Assembly: GCA_027382625.1 (NCBI GenBank) | Contig: JAJKFJ010020768.1 | Coordinates: 62,001-126,000 of the forward strand | Direction: 5' to 3' | DNA from: Tetmemena sp. SeJ-2015 | Taxonomy: Eukaryota > Ciliophora > Spirotrichea > Sporadotrichida > Oxytrichidae | Length of the DNA stretch: 64,000 bases | Program-made: the position numbers and the translations under genes | The notes under the pieces: generated by a model | Databases searched by the model: none | Told to the model about the DNA's origin: nothing | Seen by the model: only the letters and a program-made list of their open reading frames with translations | Shown: one piece after another, positions 12,137 through 24,307 of the stretch | How the letters are laid out: each line of letters starts with the position of its first letter | Position numbering within the stretch: position 1 is the first letter of the stretch

Positions 12137-14575
12137 ATGCTAAAGAAGGTAAATCAGTCAGAGGAACTTTTATTAGAGATGTCATCCTTCCATTCTGAAT
12201 ATGATTCAGTCGACTTAAGTGAGAGACATATAAATGATGAGTCCTTTAAGCTAGGCATTTAATTAAAATCTCTCATTCTCACACTTTATAATAATAGCAC
12301 TCATGCTTTTTCCTAGATCTAAACCATGAATTCAATAAATGTGCGACACAAAGATGATGACGGTCTAAATTATCACTCATCCTAGAATCCCATCCAGAAA
12401 TAGATCCAGGAGTATAAGAATCTATCAAATAATTAGAGACGCATCAAATTCGGTCGAAAGAAATAGAGTAGTTAAGGCAGTGGAATTGGTCTTGGTGTTG
12501 GGGCTGGTGGGATAAGTTAAAAGAGTAAGCTAAACTAGACGAATGAAGGAGAGAATATTTTTGATAGCAAGATTTTGGAGGAAAGACCTACTGTCAATTA
12601 CACCATCACAAAAAGATCTTTCACAAAGTCTCAAAAGCCACCTACAAATGGACCTCCTCTGGGCGCTACTGATGCAGCAAAAACTCTGAAGAAGAACTTT
12701 CAACCAAGAAATATGAAGAATTACAAAAACATGTTCAAGTATGGGAGCAATCAAAATCAGTTTGAGGCGACTTATAATTTCCAAGCTCCTCCAAATATTG
12801 ATCCTAACGCCCAAACCCCAGCTATAAGCACAGCTGATACTAGTCTTCTCACAAATAAGCTATCATCATTTTTCATTGGGTAGAGCTAGTTTAATAGAAG
12901 AGATTAGAATGCTTGGTTCCGCTAATTACTGAATTACAAGAATAATCTAGGCGGTCCAACTGGAGGCTATCTTGCACACCATTGAAAGTGAGGAAGTTAT
13001 GGGCACTGAAGGGCCAGGAAACGATGCTATGAGCCAGTTAGGAAATTAGACTCAAGGAGGTATGAATAATAGTGTGTTGATGACTGGAAGTAACTTTGAT
13101 GACAACTTTTCTCGAAAGAGCTTTATCCAGAGCTTTAGCAATCAAAACAACAATAACGGGACTGGGAGTGGAAGTAACACTGGCTATGGAAATATGGGAG
13201 GAGGCAGTCACAATATATATAGTAATGGAAGTCATGGCATATCAACTGGATAGAATAACAGCATGGGCAACAACATCAATTCAAAGTTTCTTTTCCATAT
13301 TAATTAGAAATTAGATAGAGTAATTCAAGTAGAGAGAGTTCTTTAAAATCGTTTAATAGCGGGGGAACTCCGATGGTTCAATCATAAAACATTAGAGGAT
13401 AGATAGTAAATAATCAGAATAAGTCATTACCTATTTAAAAAGCATTATACGAATAAACTGAATTTATACCTTACTCTGATTAGTCACATAGCAATGAAAT
13501 AGGGTAAAACAAGAACAACAACATAATGTTCTCAAAGAGTATGTAGAATGGCTACTCTTAAAAGGAAGGAAAGGGAGCTTTAGTGAATCACAATGCTCTC
13601 ATTTCAAGGTTTCATAACTATGTCAATCAACATCAAATTCCAAGTCAGTAGTAATAGACTATGATTCCCTCTTCTGCTAATCAACTGTTTGGCATGGGAG
13701 TAGGAGGTTCTAATAATCCAAATGTGAATTAAACTCCACAGAAGCAGTATGGAAAAGGTTCTGTCTAGACTCCTCAGCAAATGATAGATATTGCACAAGG
13801 CTAAGCTCAGTACTAATAAATTCAACAACACAAGAATACTGTCTTCACTCAGAGTGTTGATCAGTCCACCTTGCCTGGTGGTTTTGTACATTCAGCATAG
13901 ACCATGAAGTAATCCTCTAGATAAACTGGCAACAATAATAATCCTCAATCCTCAAACTAAGTAGTTAATAATACAAACTAACAAAATAACAAGTCTCTCC
14001 TCCCACCTAAAGTTGCACATCGAAGGTAATCTTCTTACGGAGGTAGCAGTTCAAATGTAAATGCTTATCTTGGAAATCTTTAGCAGTAAACAAGTTCTTA
14101 GCCTGGTTAAAACTCCAACTAAGGATCAGGAGGGATATTTAACAAGATATTTGGAAGCACAATTAATCGTAGCTCCGGGATGAACTCAAATGGAATTTTA
14201 GGTCCTGGTGTCGCTGGTCTCAACATCTAGAATATTACAAGTCACGAGCCCGAGATAAGCCCCTTCAATCCACTATAATCATCGACAATAGATTTAACAA
14301 AGCCTAAGGGCTCTAATCAAATTGGAGGCAATAATCTCGTGAGCTAAGAGCTACAATCCTAGTAACTGGTTGCATTTTAAACTTTTGACCATCCTAGGCA
14401 ATAGACTACCAGTAGAACGACATCTAACACACAGTATTAGCAAAATGCTCCTCCTCTGCTTGGTTTCACCCAGAATCAGCAGTAAACTAATAGTGCAATA
14501 TTCATGAAAGGTCTTCTATCTCACACAAACAAAAAGACAAATGACGTTGATATTTTCCTTCCCTACCAAATTTGA
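12137..14575 (+). CDS. Asn/Gln-rich low-complexity protein
   Basis: Coding resumes in the frame of the ATG at 12137 (MLKKVNQSEELLLEMSS) and runs with dozens of TAA/TAG Gln codons to TGA 14573-14575. The middle holds a more ordered basic region near 12570-12790 (NYTITKRSFTKSQ, KNYKNMFKYG). The rest is N/Q/G/S-rich and prion-like in composition. A frame change occurs between about 12880 and 12990; either a 28-nt GT-AG piece at 12882-12909 or an unresolved IES explains it. The sequence just before 12137 also reads as helix in this frame (LLNELFNSMLKK), so this block could be the C-terminal extension of the ANKRD13-like gene. No family is assigned. Confidence 0.65.
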
Positions 14576-15385
14576 AGATATTCGAGTTGAGGTGAGTCCA
14601 AATCACTTCCTCCCAGTCAAAACCTATTTATTGTCTTTAAATTTGGTAATAAATCGATATTTAATTACTCTTTGAGTTTAAATTCTAAATATAATAATTT
14701 ATCTTAATGTTTAGGTTTGAGTGGGATTAAAACATAATTGCGTGTATATACGTTTCTCAAGTTTTATCTATCTATACATGGTCTTAAATCTACTACCATA
14801 AGATTTATATTAGATTTTTCTTTTTATAAATTTATTTGAAAATCTAAAGAGAGTTAATCTTTACTTTTGAAATACTTTAAAATGAAACTAAAATCCTATG
14901 AACGAAAAATTATGTAATTCTTCTTCTTTTCCTAAACTGTTTCAATTTATTATCTTAGAGATTTTATCTTCAATAAAATAATTTTGATGTATATTATCAC
15001 AAGTTTTTTGACCTTATTGTATTAATATATTAAATTTTCGCGAGCTGATATCATTCTTCTTCTCTAAGGTATGTGGTATCTCGCTGTTTATAAATAAGAG
15101 CTTTCTCAGTTGGAGTTAAAACTATAAACTCCTTTGCAGAGAATAATTAATTATTTTTGATATAATTTTGAAATTCTTCTCATTGAAAAGCAAATGTTAA
15201 ATTTTAAAATTGATGTGAATTGTGAAAATTTGTAAAATATAGACGTTGCTGATTATAAATTAAATGAAAGAGGTATCTGATTTTATTAATTTTGGCACAA
15301 AAATATATTATTTTTGGGTCCATCTAAAATTTTAATGTTTGTAAATATTTAGCAGCAATCAGGGATACTTTAAAATAAAGGCAAC
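14576..15385. other. AT-rich non-coding stretch
   Basis: About 0.8 kb of strongly AT-rich sequence with no coding character on either strand. It ends in a TTTAG that could be a splice acceptor before 15353, so it may be an intergenic region, a long intron or a long IES. Confidence 0.5.
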
Positions 15386-18300
15386 ATGTTCTCTAGTGGC
15401 TCATTTGATAGCTTCTCCAAAGAAAAGACCACAATTCCTCAAAATAAGAGATAAATTAAGCTGAATATGAGTAGAATTTAATAAGTTAAAAGAGGATGTT
15501 AAAAATCTGATTAATTTAAAATAAGTTTAAAATAATTAAAATGTGCTTTTATTAATTTAAAGGATACTAATCTAAGATTACGATAGTTTAATAAACATTT
15601 ATATCCTTATTAGGTCACTTTAATAAATCCTTCTTAGGTCTCTATGTCAATCCTGATCATAATAGATGACTGAGAATTAGAATATTTCTCAGCAAAAGCC
15701 GCCCTCTTATTATCATTGAGATAAATAGCATCATCAAGCACATAATTTCCCATCCAAAGTATTTCAAGATGATAGAAACTCTCCTACTCAAACTCCTTCT
15801 AAGATTCAGGATCTGCAGCAATCTTCTGAAAATAAGAGCTCCAAGAATTTAGATATAAATCATCAACCTGATGCCAAAACAGTATCAGGAAAACTTAATA
15901 AGTATCTCAATACAGCAGCTACCACTTAATTCCAGCCATTAAATCTATAAGCGAAGAGAAATGAATGCACTCCAAAGAAACTTTAGGATATCATTCATGC
16001 TCACTCTCCTCAAAAATTAACTAGTCAGGTAAATTATGTCTCTAATTTTATTTTATTACAGATGAAAGATTCAAACTCTTAGTAAACCACTTAAAAGAAG
16101 AATGCTTTTCAATAATCTAATTCAGTATCCCCAAATAAAAGATATGAGACTGGGGCTTAAAGTTCTAGTAGAGCAGATTCAGCTAGGCATGACTCAAGTG
16201 TGAGAACTTCCTAAGCCAGCATTCCTTAGACTGATTGGAATTAAAAATCACCAAGCATGAATCGAAAAGACCTGAAAGTTATTATGTAAGTGAACATATC
16301 ATTTTTCATCTTAAAAATTTAGGAGGTAAATACAGAGAGATAAGAAATTCACATTTGCTCCTTTGTTGACGCCCTTATCTTAGAAACTAGCTTCAAAGTC
16401 TAGATCTAATTCGCGACTTCACTCTATTTCTAACATGCAGCAAATTTCTATAAACTTTGATAAGGGAGGTGATAAGTTTTCAGGTTCTAGCTAAACAAAA
16501 GAGGTGTATGTATCATAGCAATCTGTTTCACAGTTTAATAAACTGCTGAGAAATGATAAAGCCAACATTATGGATTTTAAAACTTAAGCTTAGCCCTCAG
16601 AGGCCTCAGGAGGAAGTGCAATGGCATAGTAAATTCTATTTAGAAGAAAATAAGCAGCAAAAAATCAAACTTCTCAAGAAAATTTAAACACTACCACTGC
16701 TTAACAATCGCATAAGTTTGGCCTTAGCAATAAGTTTAAATAATTAAAGATTATTTTATTTCCTCGTTTAATCTTTTTTAATCATAATTTATTTTTTTAA
16801 TAAATGAGAAGAGCGATAACTCTTTGACTCCAAAAGAAGGAATAAAGAAGCGTAAGAGATGGGAGGAGCTTTATGACGAGGATAAGATGAGAAGAGACAA
16901 ACTCAAGACTCAGCAAGTAGAATTGCAAGATTCTAGAAAGTCGATGGAGATAATAGGCTGCACTTTCAAGCCCAATTTGAATTCCAGCTAGAGTTTGACT
17001 TCTAATAACTTTCAACCAATAAATCATAAGTCTAACCTTATCATTTAGAAGAGTAAAAGTCCTCTAAAAAGGAACAATTTTAATAGCAGCTGTGTCGAAA
17101 TAGAAAAATAAACTCAAAAAGTTGATTCTAAATCATCTGCTAAACATAAAATTTAAAATAAAAACTCTTCATTGTATTCAACAATAATAACTCTCCTTAT
17201 TATAGAGTTTCTCTTACTTAGGTTATTATGGGGTATTAGAAGTATTTATAAAATTTAGTTTTAAAAACATTGAGATTTGTATTAATAAGAATGAGAGTTG
17301 GTTTAGCTTCTTTGAGAAGAACCTGAAATGGAAGCAAAGCATAGAAGACAGTAAGGCTTATATAATTTTATAATTTTGTAGAAGTGACACAAAAGCAGAG
17401 TGAAGCTAAAGATAATGAGGAGAAGCAACTTACATTCAAACCTCAGATAAGTGCTTTTGATAAACAGAAGATTATTCATCAAATTTGATGAAAGTATAGT
17501 TATATTTATTCATCAAGGAGGGAAAAATCAGTTGGAGAGCAATATGAAAGCTGTAGACTTATATGTGAAAAGGATTTAAAAAGCTAAAGAGGAGGAACAG
17601 TGGAGACAGAGCATAGTCTTTGCTAATAAAAGTAAGAGTTTAGGATTATAAACATGTTTAGAATCTGAAATGACGATGGAGAATTATCTAAAGAAGTCAC
17701 CAACAAAGCCAGTCTAGCCAAATCTTTCGGGCTTCATGCGGCCTTCAAGCAGGAACGTATCTGCAGATAGATCAGATAGAAGCGCTTCTTTTAACAAATC
17801 GCCTTCTAGATAAGTGTCCACTTCTTATAAAACGGCTATTTTACAGCAATCATAGCAATTTGACAGAAGCCACTCTCCAAGGCCGATGAGTAGATTAAAT
17901 AAAGACCTCACGCCTTCAAAGTTAAATATAAGCCCAAATATGAAAGTTAATGTCAGCCCAAAGCTCATCAAGCAAGAGATGAGGAAATTTATTAACCAGC
18001 TGCCTTCATCAAAGATTCAAATGGATAAAGACCTTTCCAGATCTAGAATAGACACTTAGTAGAATCTATATTTATATTATCGGATTGTTAATGACTAGAA
18101 TAAAACTAGAAACCAGAATTAGTGCTAAAATAAGAATGTAAACAGCAGTCACTCAAAACTTAAAGCATCCTCGACTCTATCAGACAAAATTCCCTTTGAT
18201 GATCAGTCTAATACAATTTTAAACTTATTATAGTTAAATAAATTGAATTAATTGAGAAGACTAATGAGAATTAAAACATAGCAAAGTAGTAGAAGTTTGA

Positions 18301-18440
18301 GCAAGCTCTTTAAGGTTTACACTCACAAATAATGCAGTTAAGATTTTGATTAATCTTTTCTAACAAACTTAATTTAAATGAAATTGCTTTAGTTATTTTT
18401 TTGGACAGAGAGAAGAAATAAATTAAATCAATATTCTAAA
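15386..18440 (+). CDS. Ser/Lys-rich protein with GCTFKP-type repeats
   Basis: Starts near the ATG at 15386 (MFSSGSFDSFSKEKTT). GT-AG introns are visible, for example about 16030-16062 and 16286-16321. The C-terminal half has the motif family common in ciliate cytoskeletal proteins: a helix with WEELYDEDKMRRDKLK near 16860, GCTFKPNLN near 16970, LTFKPQISAF near 17430, and another basic helix near 17570 (DLYVKRIQKAKEEEQW). The tail is S/R/P-rich. Such TFKP repeats are seen in many uncharacterised ciliate proteins, and I do not know a biochemical function. Frame breaks at 15480-15640, 16735-16800 and 17170-17380 are introns or IESs. No in-frame TGA is found before the next gene, so the stop is unresolved. 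Confidence 0.6.
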
Positions 18441-18457
18441 ATCGAGAAAGATAAGGA

Positions 18458-19714
18458 ATGGAGTCAAGAGCAAGTAAAAATTTCGGCTTTAGCAACGTCA
18501 AAGATCACAAAGTGATTACGAAATGCGCAGGTATGGGAGGATGCACATCGAGTCTGGCTTCTAAAAAAGCTGACAGCAAACCCAAGAAACCAGTTGCAGG
18601 AATTTTCGAAGCTAAATCGTAAGCAACCTTATTTCTAGCTGTAACGACATTTACGAATTTTTATATCATCTTCAAAAAGAAGTTAGCCTTATAAATCCTA
18701 CTTAAAATATAGAAATAAAATAAGTGTAAAAACATTAATTACTTTATTTTATAATTTTTTTTTTCTCATAATTTTCCTAAGGGTATTTTTAGATTAGAAT
18801 CTTTAATAATTAATTATTTGTATTAAAATTACCGATTAATGAAATAATATGGATATGATAAAAAAAGATATAATTTAATTTTTCAGATGAAGAACTTTTA
18901 TAAAAAAATCTAAATTATAAAGTATACAGAATTGTACTCTAATTATTTTTTTCTTTGTAGATTAAAGATTAATAATGATAAATCTTGAATCGAATTTAAT
19001 TTTTGTACTTTTATTTTTGTAATTAATAAATGTTGATAGAGTGATTCCAAGCACTATATTCAAAAAATGCTACGATAGAGGAGACCTTCCAATAGTAGTT
19101 GATTTTTTGGGAGCTCACAGAAAGGTAAGCTTATATAATTAAAGCAAATCATTTACTCTTGTTGTAGATTTCTTGGAAGGTGGAAGTAGATTTGCTTGAC
19201 TATCATCACTACCTGCCAATCTTTTTCTCAGGACTGAGGGAAACCTAAGATCCCTATAAGTTCTTAGCCGACTAGGGACTAGATTCCCTGATAGCTTATG
19301 GGCGTGAGAAGATCTTGCCAGTGCTGCCTTAACTCATCATCCCTATCAAAGAAGCACTCAATACTAAGAACAGAGAAATAGTAGTCAAGACTCTCAAGAA
19401 ACTACAAGCGCTAGTTAAAGTATCAGATGCTGTTGCTGAGAGCATGGTTCCCTACTATAGACAAATTTTACCCATCTTCAATCTTCTCAGACATAGGAAT
19501 AGTAAGTCAACAACATTCTAAATAACTTCTTTGACTAACTAATACTTTTATTTTAGCTAATCTTGGAGACAAAATTGACTACAGTCAGAGGAAGGGAGAT
19601 AATGTGGGGGAACTTATTTAAGAGACGCTAGAGCTTTTTGAAAAGCATGGAGGGGAGGACGCTTATATAAACATTAAGTACATGATACCTACATACGAGA
19701 GTTGCCTGTTCTGA
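18458..19714 (+). CDS. PACRG: PACRG, parkin co-regulated gene product
   Basis: The body matches PACRG almost end to end: [98 protein letters not shown], and [20 protein letters not shown]. It ends at TGA 19712-19714. PACRG forms the inner junction between A and B tubules of axonemal doublets, so a ciliary role is expected. Exons: about 19040-19124, 19168-19501 and 19557-19714, with good GT-AG introns between. The N-terminal exon (18458-18618, ending VAGIFEAK) is separated by about 420 nt of AT-rich sequence. Its link to the body is likely but unproven, and the interval may hold an IES as well as an intron. Confidence 0.95.
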
Positions 19715-20199
19715 GAATAGAAGGAAGAGAAAGTTTTCAAAAGGAATGATTAATTTTAATGATAGCTAGTTAAATTTGATAGTTAGATTTCAATCGGATT
19801 AATAATAGTCATTTATATATTCAGAGTTTTTATCCATTTGTTGTTGTGTAGGTTATAAATGTTAAACTAAAGCTAACATCTCACTGTCTCTCTGACTTCA
19901 TTATAATTTTCTTCGAAATAAAGCCTCTAAAATAAAACACAATAAAAATTTTTGAAAGGCTTGCTCTTCTTTTGCCCAAATTTTAAATTCATTTTATTTT
20001 CTCTAATTCATATATTATGGATTTTGTTTCATCGGTAGTTATCTTTATATGGGAATTTTTGAGATACTAGCAGTAAAATAATAAGTCTAGCAAATAAAGG
20101 GCAAGGTAATTTGGTATTCTTAGCCTCGCTAATTAAATTTGATATTTGAACTAAAATTCATTTTAAGAAAGAAAGAATTATATATTGTATTTCATATTA
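19715..20199. other. AT-rich convergent spacer
   Basis: Between the PACRG stop and the end of the - strand gene. No coding signal beyond a possible tail of the latter. Poly(T) and poly(A) tracts only. Confidence 0.5.
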
Positions 20200-22908
20200 A
20201 CTTTTGTAATTTGAAAAGCGCCATTCAAAAATTCTCTAGGATTGGAATGGTTTCCTACTTGAGAAGGATTCTAAGAGATAACGCCATTATTTTTAATAGG
20301 AACTGAACTTAAGATTAACTACTAACCATTCTATTGGTTTGCTTATGAGTTGCTGGCTTTGAAGGTACTCATCAAACTCATACCGCTGATACCAACTGGT
20401 GCATTTTATGATAAGGGGATTGAAGCTTATCCAGAGGAGGCATATTAAGGCTAGATAAGATTATTAAATTGATGTGATTGCTTTGCTTTGAATAGTGCTG
20501 AGGCATGTGTGTTTACCTTAGCAGACTGAGCTTAAGTGTGAGAGTGAATAGGCTGGGGGATGCCTGGCTATTAACCCTTGCTAGCAATTGGCCTCACTGA
20601 AGGAGAGTGACTCAAAGCTGATGTTGAGCCCTTTTTCCCACCTATGCTGTTCGTTGCCAAGTTTTAACTTCCACTTGGCATTTGGTTCTGATTATTGGTG
20701 GACATTAATTGCCGTTGATGAATGAAGACTCGCTGCTAAGTAATTTAAGAATTCCTATTAGTTACTGGTTACTGTATATTCAACTAGCCTGGGAGATCTG
20801 GAAGAGGAGTTCTTTTGAGAGGGGAATCAGGCTAAAACTTCTGGCTTTGAGTGAATAAGTTTTAGTTGCCTACATATATAGGCATAGAAGATATCTGAAT
20901 TAATGTTCCACTCTTCTGTTGAGTATTTCTAGCCATTGCAAACTGCTACATCAAATTTAATTCTCCATTAGATATATAAGAGTAATTTAAATTTTAGTTG
21001 TACTAAGTTCTATTTCCCATTACCTAACCTTAATTTTGCTGCTATTGTTAGTTTTGCTGAATTTGCTGCTGAAGATTTTGCTAATGAGCTAACTGCTATT
21101 ATTGAGCGATGAACTAATGCATCAAAACTTTTTAAAAATATTAGGAAAAATTAAGTATAATCTTGCTATTGCTGTTGCTGATATTTAATTTGTAAAAATT
21201 TATGTTTAGAAACTAAATTTCTGATGTTAAATATAGGGTAGAGGTTAGGGATGCCTCACTTAACTTCCTGCTTAAACATCACTTGAATTACTACCGCTTC
21301 CAAAATGTTTTCGCTTAGCCTTCAAAATGTCATTTGAGTTGGTGCTGTACAAAGGCCCATTTGAAAATTAGCTGCTTTCCCCTTTTTCCTTTAAAGTTGG
21401 AGTCTGCCGTATCCCTGAGTCTTCTTAAGTCCTGTGTGGAATGCTATTAGAAATCAAGTGCTACTTAATTTACTAATCAGCTTATAGTCCTTATAGAATC
21501 TAGTTGATGACTGTTCGATTTCCATTCTAATGTCTATTTACAAGACTCAGAGGCTAGTAAGAAAGTTAAGGCGGCTATGTGTGACTGTATATTAGAGGTG
21601 TTGGTTCCGTCTTATGCAGAAGTGGAGAGTGATCTGACAAGAGCTTATTTTGATCTTTCTGTGCATTTGAGCTTTAGTAAATTTAATTTTCCCCCAAATA
21701 AATTATCAATACACATATCTAAGACGACAAGTTTAATTGTTTCCTGCTTTAACAGTTGAAAAATTTGCACTCTTTTGCATCATCTAATTCTAGCTCTATA
21801 GAATTAGACTATTAGCTTTGTTGTGTTTCAAGTCTTAGCTCACGTCTAACTCCTTATCCTAGTATTCATTTATTTGATCCTAACTTTTCTTAGCAATAAT
21901 TTAGTAAGGGTGTCCGTTTCCACTCGTTCTTAGATCTTTGTATACTTAGTTTGGGTCATTTGAACCTTAAACTAGTTGCTGCTATATTTACCCAGACCCA
22001 GTTTAAGGTTAGAGTTGAAAGCTCTCTCTCAGCTTTTGAGATTACTGCATGGTTTTATTGTAAATAAGATACGGATTTTGCAGAGCATTTTGAATTGAAT
22101 TGGCTTGATTAGTTTGATTAGGTAAGTGGTTTCTCTCCGCTCATTCTTAGCTTTGAATTAATCATAGCTGTACTGATTCCACCTCCATTAGCACCGCTGA
22201 GGGTACTAAGACCATTATGAGTTCTCTCAGTCACATCATGGCTGATGCTTTCTATCATCATATCATTTACTCCAGTTTCAAATGTAGCTGTTGATGATGT
22301 CCGCTCATTATTTACTCAACCTTCGTGACCTTAAAAGCTAGGTGCCTAGTTTGGGTGAGAAAAGCTCTCCTAAATTATCTTCTTAGACAAGTTTTCATTA
22401 ATTAGCTTTGATGAACTATCTTGAGCTTGAAGGGTCTTGCTATTATGACAAAATTTAAATTTATCATCAACTCATTTAATAGTCATTATATTAAAGGCAT
22501 TGATTTATTTAAATTCATATAATGACTGATGGTTGCAGTAGCAATGACTCCTGTACCACTTGTTAGTTGATTATTTCCTGAGTTAATGACTGCTAGCTGT
22601 TTCATAGTTTCTCGTGCGCTTGCTTTATTACTTTCTCCTTGATTAGCTTTTAAGAGAATATCTTTTTGAGTAGTAAGCTTATAGATCATGTTTGACGAAG
22701 CAGCTGCAGGTGCCTATGGAATTCTCCTTTGCAAAGTGGTGTTGGTAACTGTGGTCATATGCTGAAGCTTGCTTTAGTTTCTGGGTCCTTGTTAATTTAT
22801 AGAGCCTTTTTTGTTATCAAAGCCAGCAGTACCACCATTAGCTGCAGCTCCCTTTTTATTTTTCCCACCTGTGGTGAAATTCGATATTAAATGGAGGAAA
22901 ATAATCAT
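20200..22908 (-). CDS. Asn/Gln/Ser-rich protein, interrupted gene
   Basis: Read on the - strand with TAA/TAG as Gln. A possible start is the ATG at 22908; the first strong segment is GGKNKKGAAANGGTAGF near 22850, then MIYKLTTQKDILLKANQ near 22690. Long open low-complexity stretches follow at 22150-22440, 21250-21850 and 20250-20950 (for example QMPSGSQNLATNSIGGKKGS). The AT-rich interval 21060-21240 and TGAs near 22490 and 22330 mark interruptions. No ordered domain is recognised. The stop is not pinned down because the frame remains open below 20250. It is tail-to-tail with PACRG and head-on behind the TTLL 3' segment. Confidence 0.55.
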
Positions 22909-23067
22909 GAAAATATTCGGGCTTAAAAATGCAAAATATTATTTGAATTCAGAATGAAGTGGAAATCATTTCAAAAAATAAGAAGAATGTTTTTATTGTT
23001 GATAAGAGAAAAATAAAAAACTTTAAGATAAAAATGGGAAGAGGTTTTCACTAAATATAATTCAATA

Positions 23068-24200
23068 TCACTAAAGAATTTTTAAGAAATCATCCCATAA
23101 GTCATTTGCCTTTTGAATGTAAGCTTCGTATTGCTTGTTCATAGTTTCATCCGCAGCAGGAAAAATAAGCTCATACCCCCCAGTCCTATTCCTCTCGTAT
23201 TCAAACCTCTCCTTGAGTTTCTCTTGCCTAAGCTTTTCCTTATCTTCCCCTCCGATTTTTTAAGTTTTGCCAGTCAATATTCTCTTATCCATTTCTTCTT
23301 TTTTGTTCTTAATATATTCCTGCCTTCTATCATAGGAGCAGTTCAGTAGGTTGAAAGCGTCACCTAATACATCTTTCTTTATTTTATAGTCAAGTGGAGA
23401 GTCTGTGGAGAAACTGGGCGATTAATTTACTTCTAAAAGCCAAGGCTTGCAGTCACTGTCTAGGATAATATCAAAACCCAACACTTGAAAGCACATTGAG
23501 TTAAGAAATGCAATACGTATAGGAAATTTATTAAAACTGAGTTATCTAAACACTCAGGCTAGCAAGACTTGTACAAGTGAGATAAGTAAGGCTGGCCAAT
23601 AACTAGAGTTTTCACGATGATGTCCTTGATTTAAATTATCCATAGTTTATGATATAGATTTAAGGTTGATTTCTCTGAGTAACTTCTCAGGATCATGACC
23701 TTCTCTTTTCACAAGACAAAGAATAGCATTGAGCGATCTTTTGTGGCCTTGATCATCTTCATCTGAGTCCTCATTTTGTTGAAACTTCGCATTATTCTTA
23801 TTTATGGCATAGTTTAAATTAAACACTTAAACTAAGTTGGTAAGGTGCATGTACAGATTGTCTAAGTTAGAGTTAAAAATAATTGCTAAAGTTATTTGGA
23901 GTTTCCTGGCTTTTGGTATTCTTCAGTTGCAAATCTTGCTAATCCCTCTTCGTGGAAGTAAATTCGGAGAGGATTGACTCCGTAGAGCATGACGTATATC
24001 CTCAAATCGAATTTTAGGTCCTCAATCAAGTAGGGCTTGGTTATGTATTACATTAAATTATTGTGTATGTATTCTTGCACTACACATCCTTCAGTTTGGC
24101 AGCTGTCCATTATTTCATCAAAGGAGCGACTAAGGAAGATGCCTTTGCCTTGAGATAAGGCCTCTGGCTTTACTATGTACGTTTTCTTTTTCGGTGGCTT
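23068..24200 (-). CDS. TTLL glutamylase, C-terminal half (scrambled gene, segment 2)
   Basis: This - strand segment encodes the C-terminal half of a tubulin tyrosine ligase-like ATP-grasp domain: [17 protein letters not shown] (ATP-binding lysine motif), [19 protein letters not shown]...YAINK, and [16 protein letters not shown] with the catalytic E and N, ending at TGA 23068-23070. It begins in mid-domain; everything N-terminal is missing on this strand and lies inverted at 26041-26780. The ATG at 24206 is six bases outside the pointer and is not a real start. Four direct-repeat-bounded inserts (listed) interrupt the most conserved motifs, and a further small frame change lies near 23630. TTLL enzymes add glutamate chains (or Tyr/Gly) to tubulin in cilia. 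A glutamylase of the TTLL6/9 type fits best, but the subtype is not settled. Confidence 0.9.
23497..23543 (-). other. Candidate IES, 41 nt, pointer TGAGTT
   Basis: TGAGTT at 23497-23502 and 23538-23543 (AACTCA on the coding strand). Removal joins PECLD to [15 protein letters not shown], restoring the TTLL segment before LEVN. The insert shifts the frame and is not GT-AG. Confidence 0.8.
23811..23838 (-). other. Candidate IES, 24 nt, pointer AGTT
   Basis: AGTT at 23811-23814 and 23835-23838. The 24-nt insert adds eight residues inside the invariant TTLL motif MHLTNYAINK. Removal restores it exactly. Confidence 0.75.
23870..23903 (-). other. Candidate IES, 29 nt, pointer GAGTT
   Basis: GAGTT at 23870-23874 and 23899-23903. 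Dropping 29 nt restores frame and gives [15 protein letters not shown], as expected between the ATEEY motif and MHLTN of TTLL enzymes. Confidence 0.8.
24042..24071 (-). other. Candidate IES, 24 nt, pointer TATGTA
   Basis: TATGTA at 24042-24047 and 24066-24071. The insert puts eight extra residues into [18 protein letters not shown]. Removal restores the consensus spacing. Confidence 0.8.
24193..24200 (-). other. Pointer at scrambled junction, copy 2 (AAGCCACC)
   Basis: GGTGGCTT on the + strand (AAGCCACC on the - strand) marks the start of TTLL coding on this strand. The same eight bases end the + strand half at 26773-26780. Joining the halves through one copy keeps the frame and reads [15 protein letters not shown]. 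Confidence 0.85.
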
Positions 24201-24206
24201 ACTCAT

Positions 24207-24307
24207 ATAAATGAATCTTGTAGTAGTTATAATTAAAATAGAGAGCTATTCAATCCTTGAGAAAATAAACGAGTGGAAGAGAGAAGAGGGTTTAGTAAAT
24301 TCTTAAG
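24207..24307. other. Short spacer between inverted blocks
   Basis: About 100 nt of AT-rich sequence beyond the TTLL pointer. No promoter motif can be named. Confidence 0.3.

Noticed and set aside
23611..23645. A 7-bp repeat (TTAAATC on the coding strand) near 23640 as another TTLL IES
   Set aside because: Removing the 29 nt between the copies gives the wrong downstream frame, so some other correction is needed there.
23797..23850. Treating the inserts in TTLL as introns
   Set aside because: No GT-AG pair gives the right frame and residues; the direct repeats do, at four sites in a row.
24204..24206. ATG at 24206 as the start of a short TTLL
   Set aside because: It lies six bases before the pointer, outside the homology. 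The missing N-terminal half is inverted at 26041-26780.
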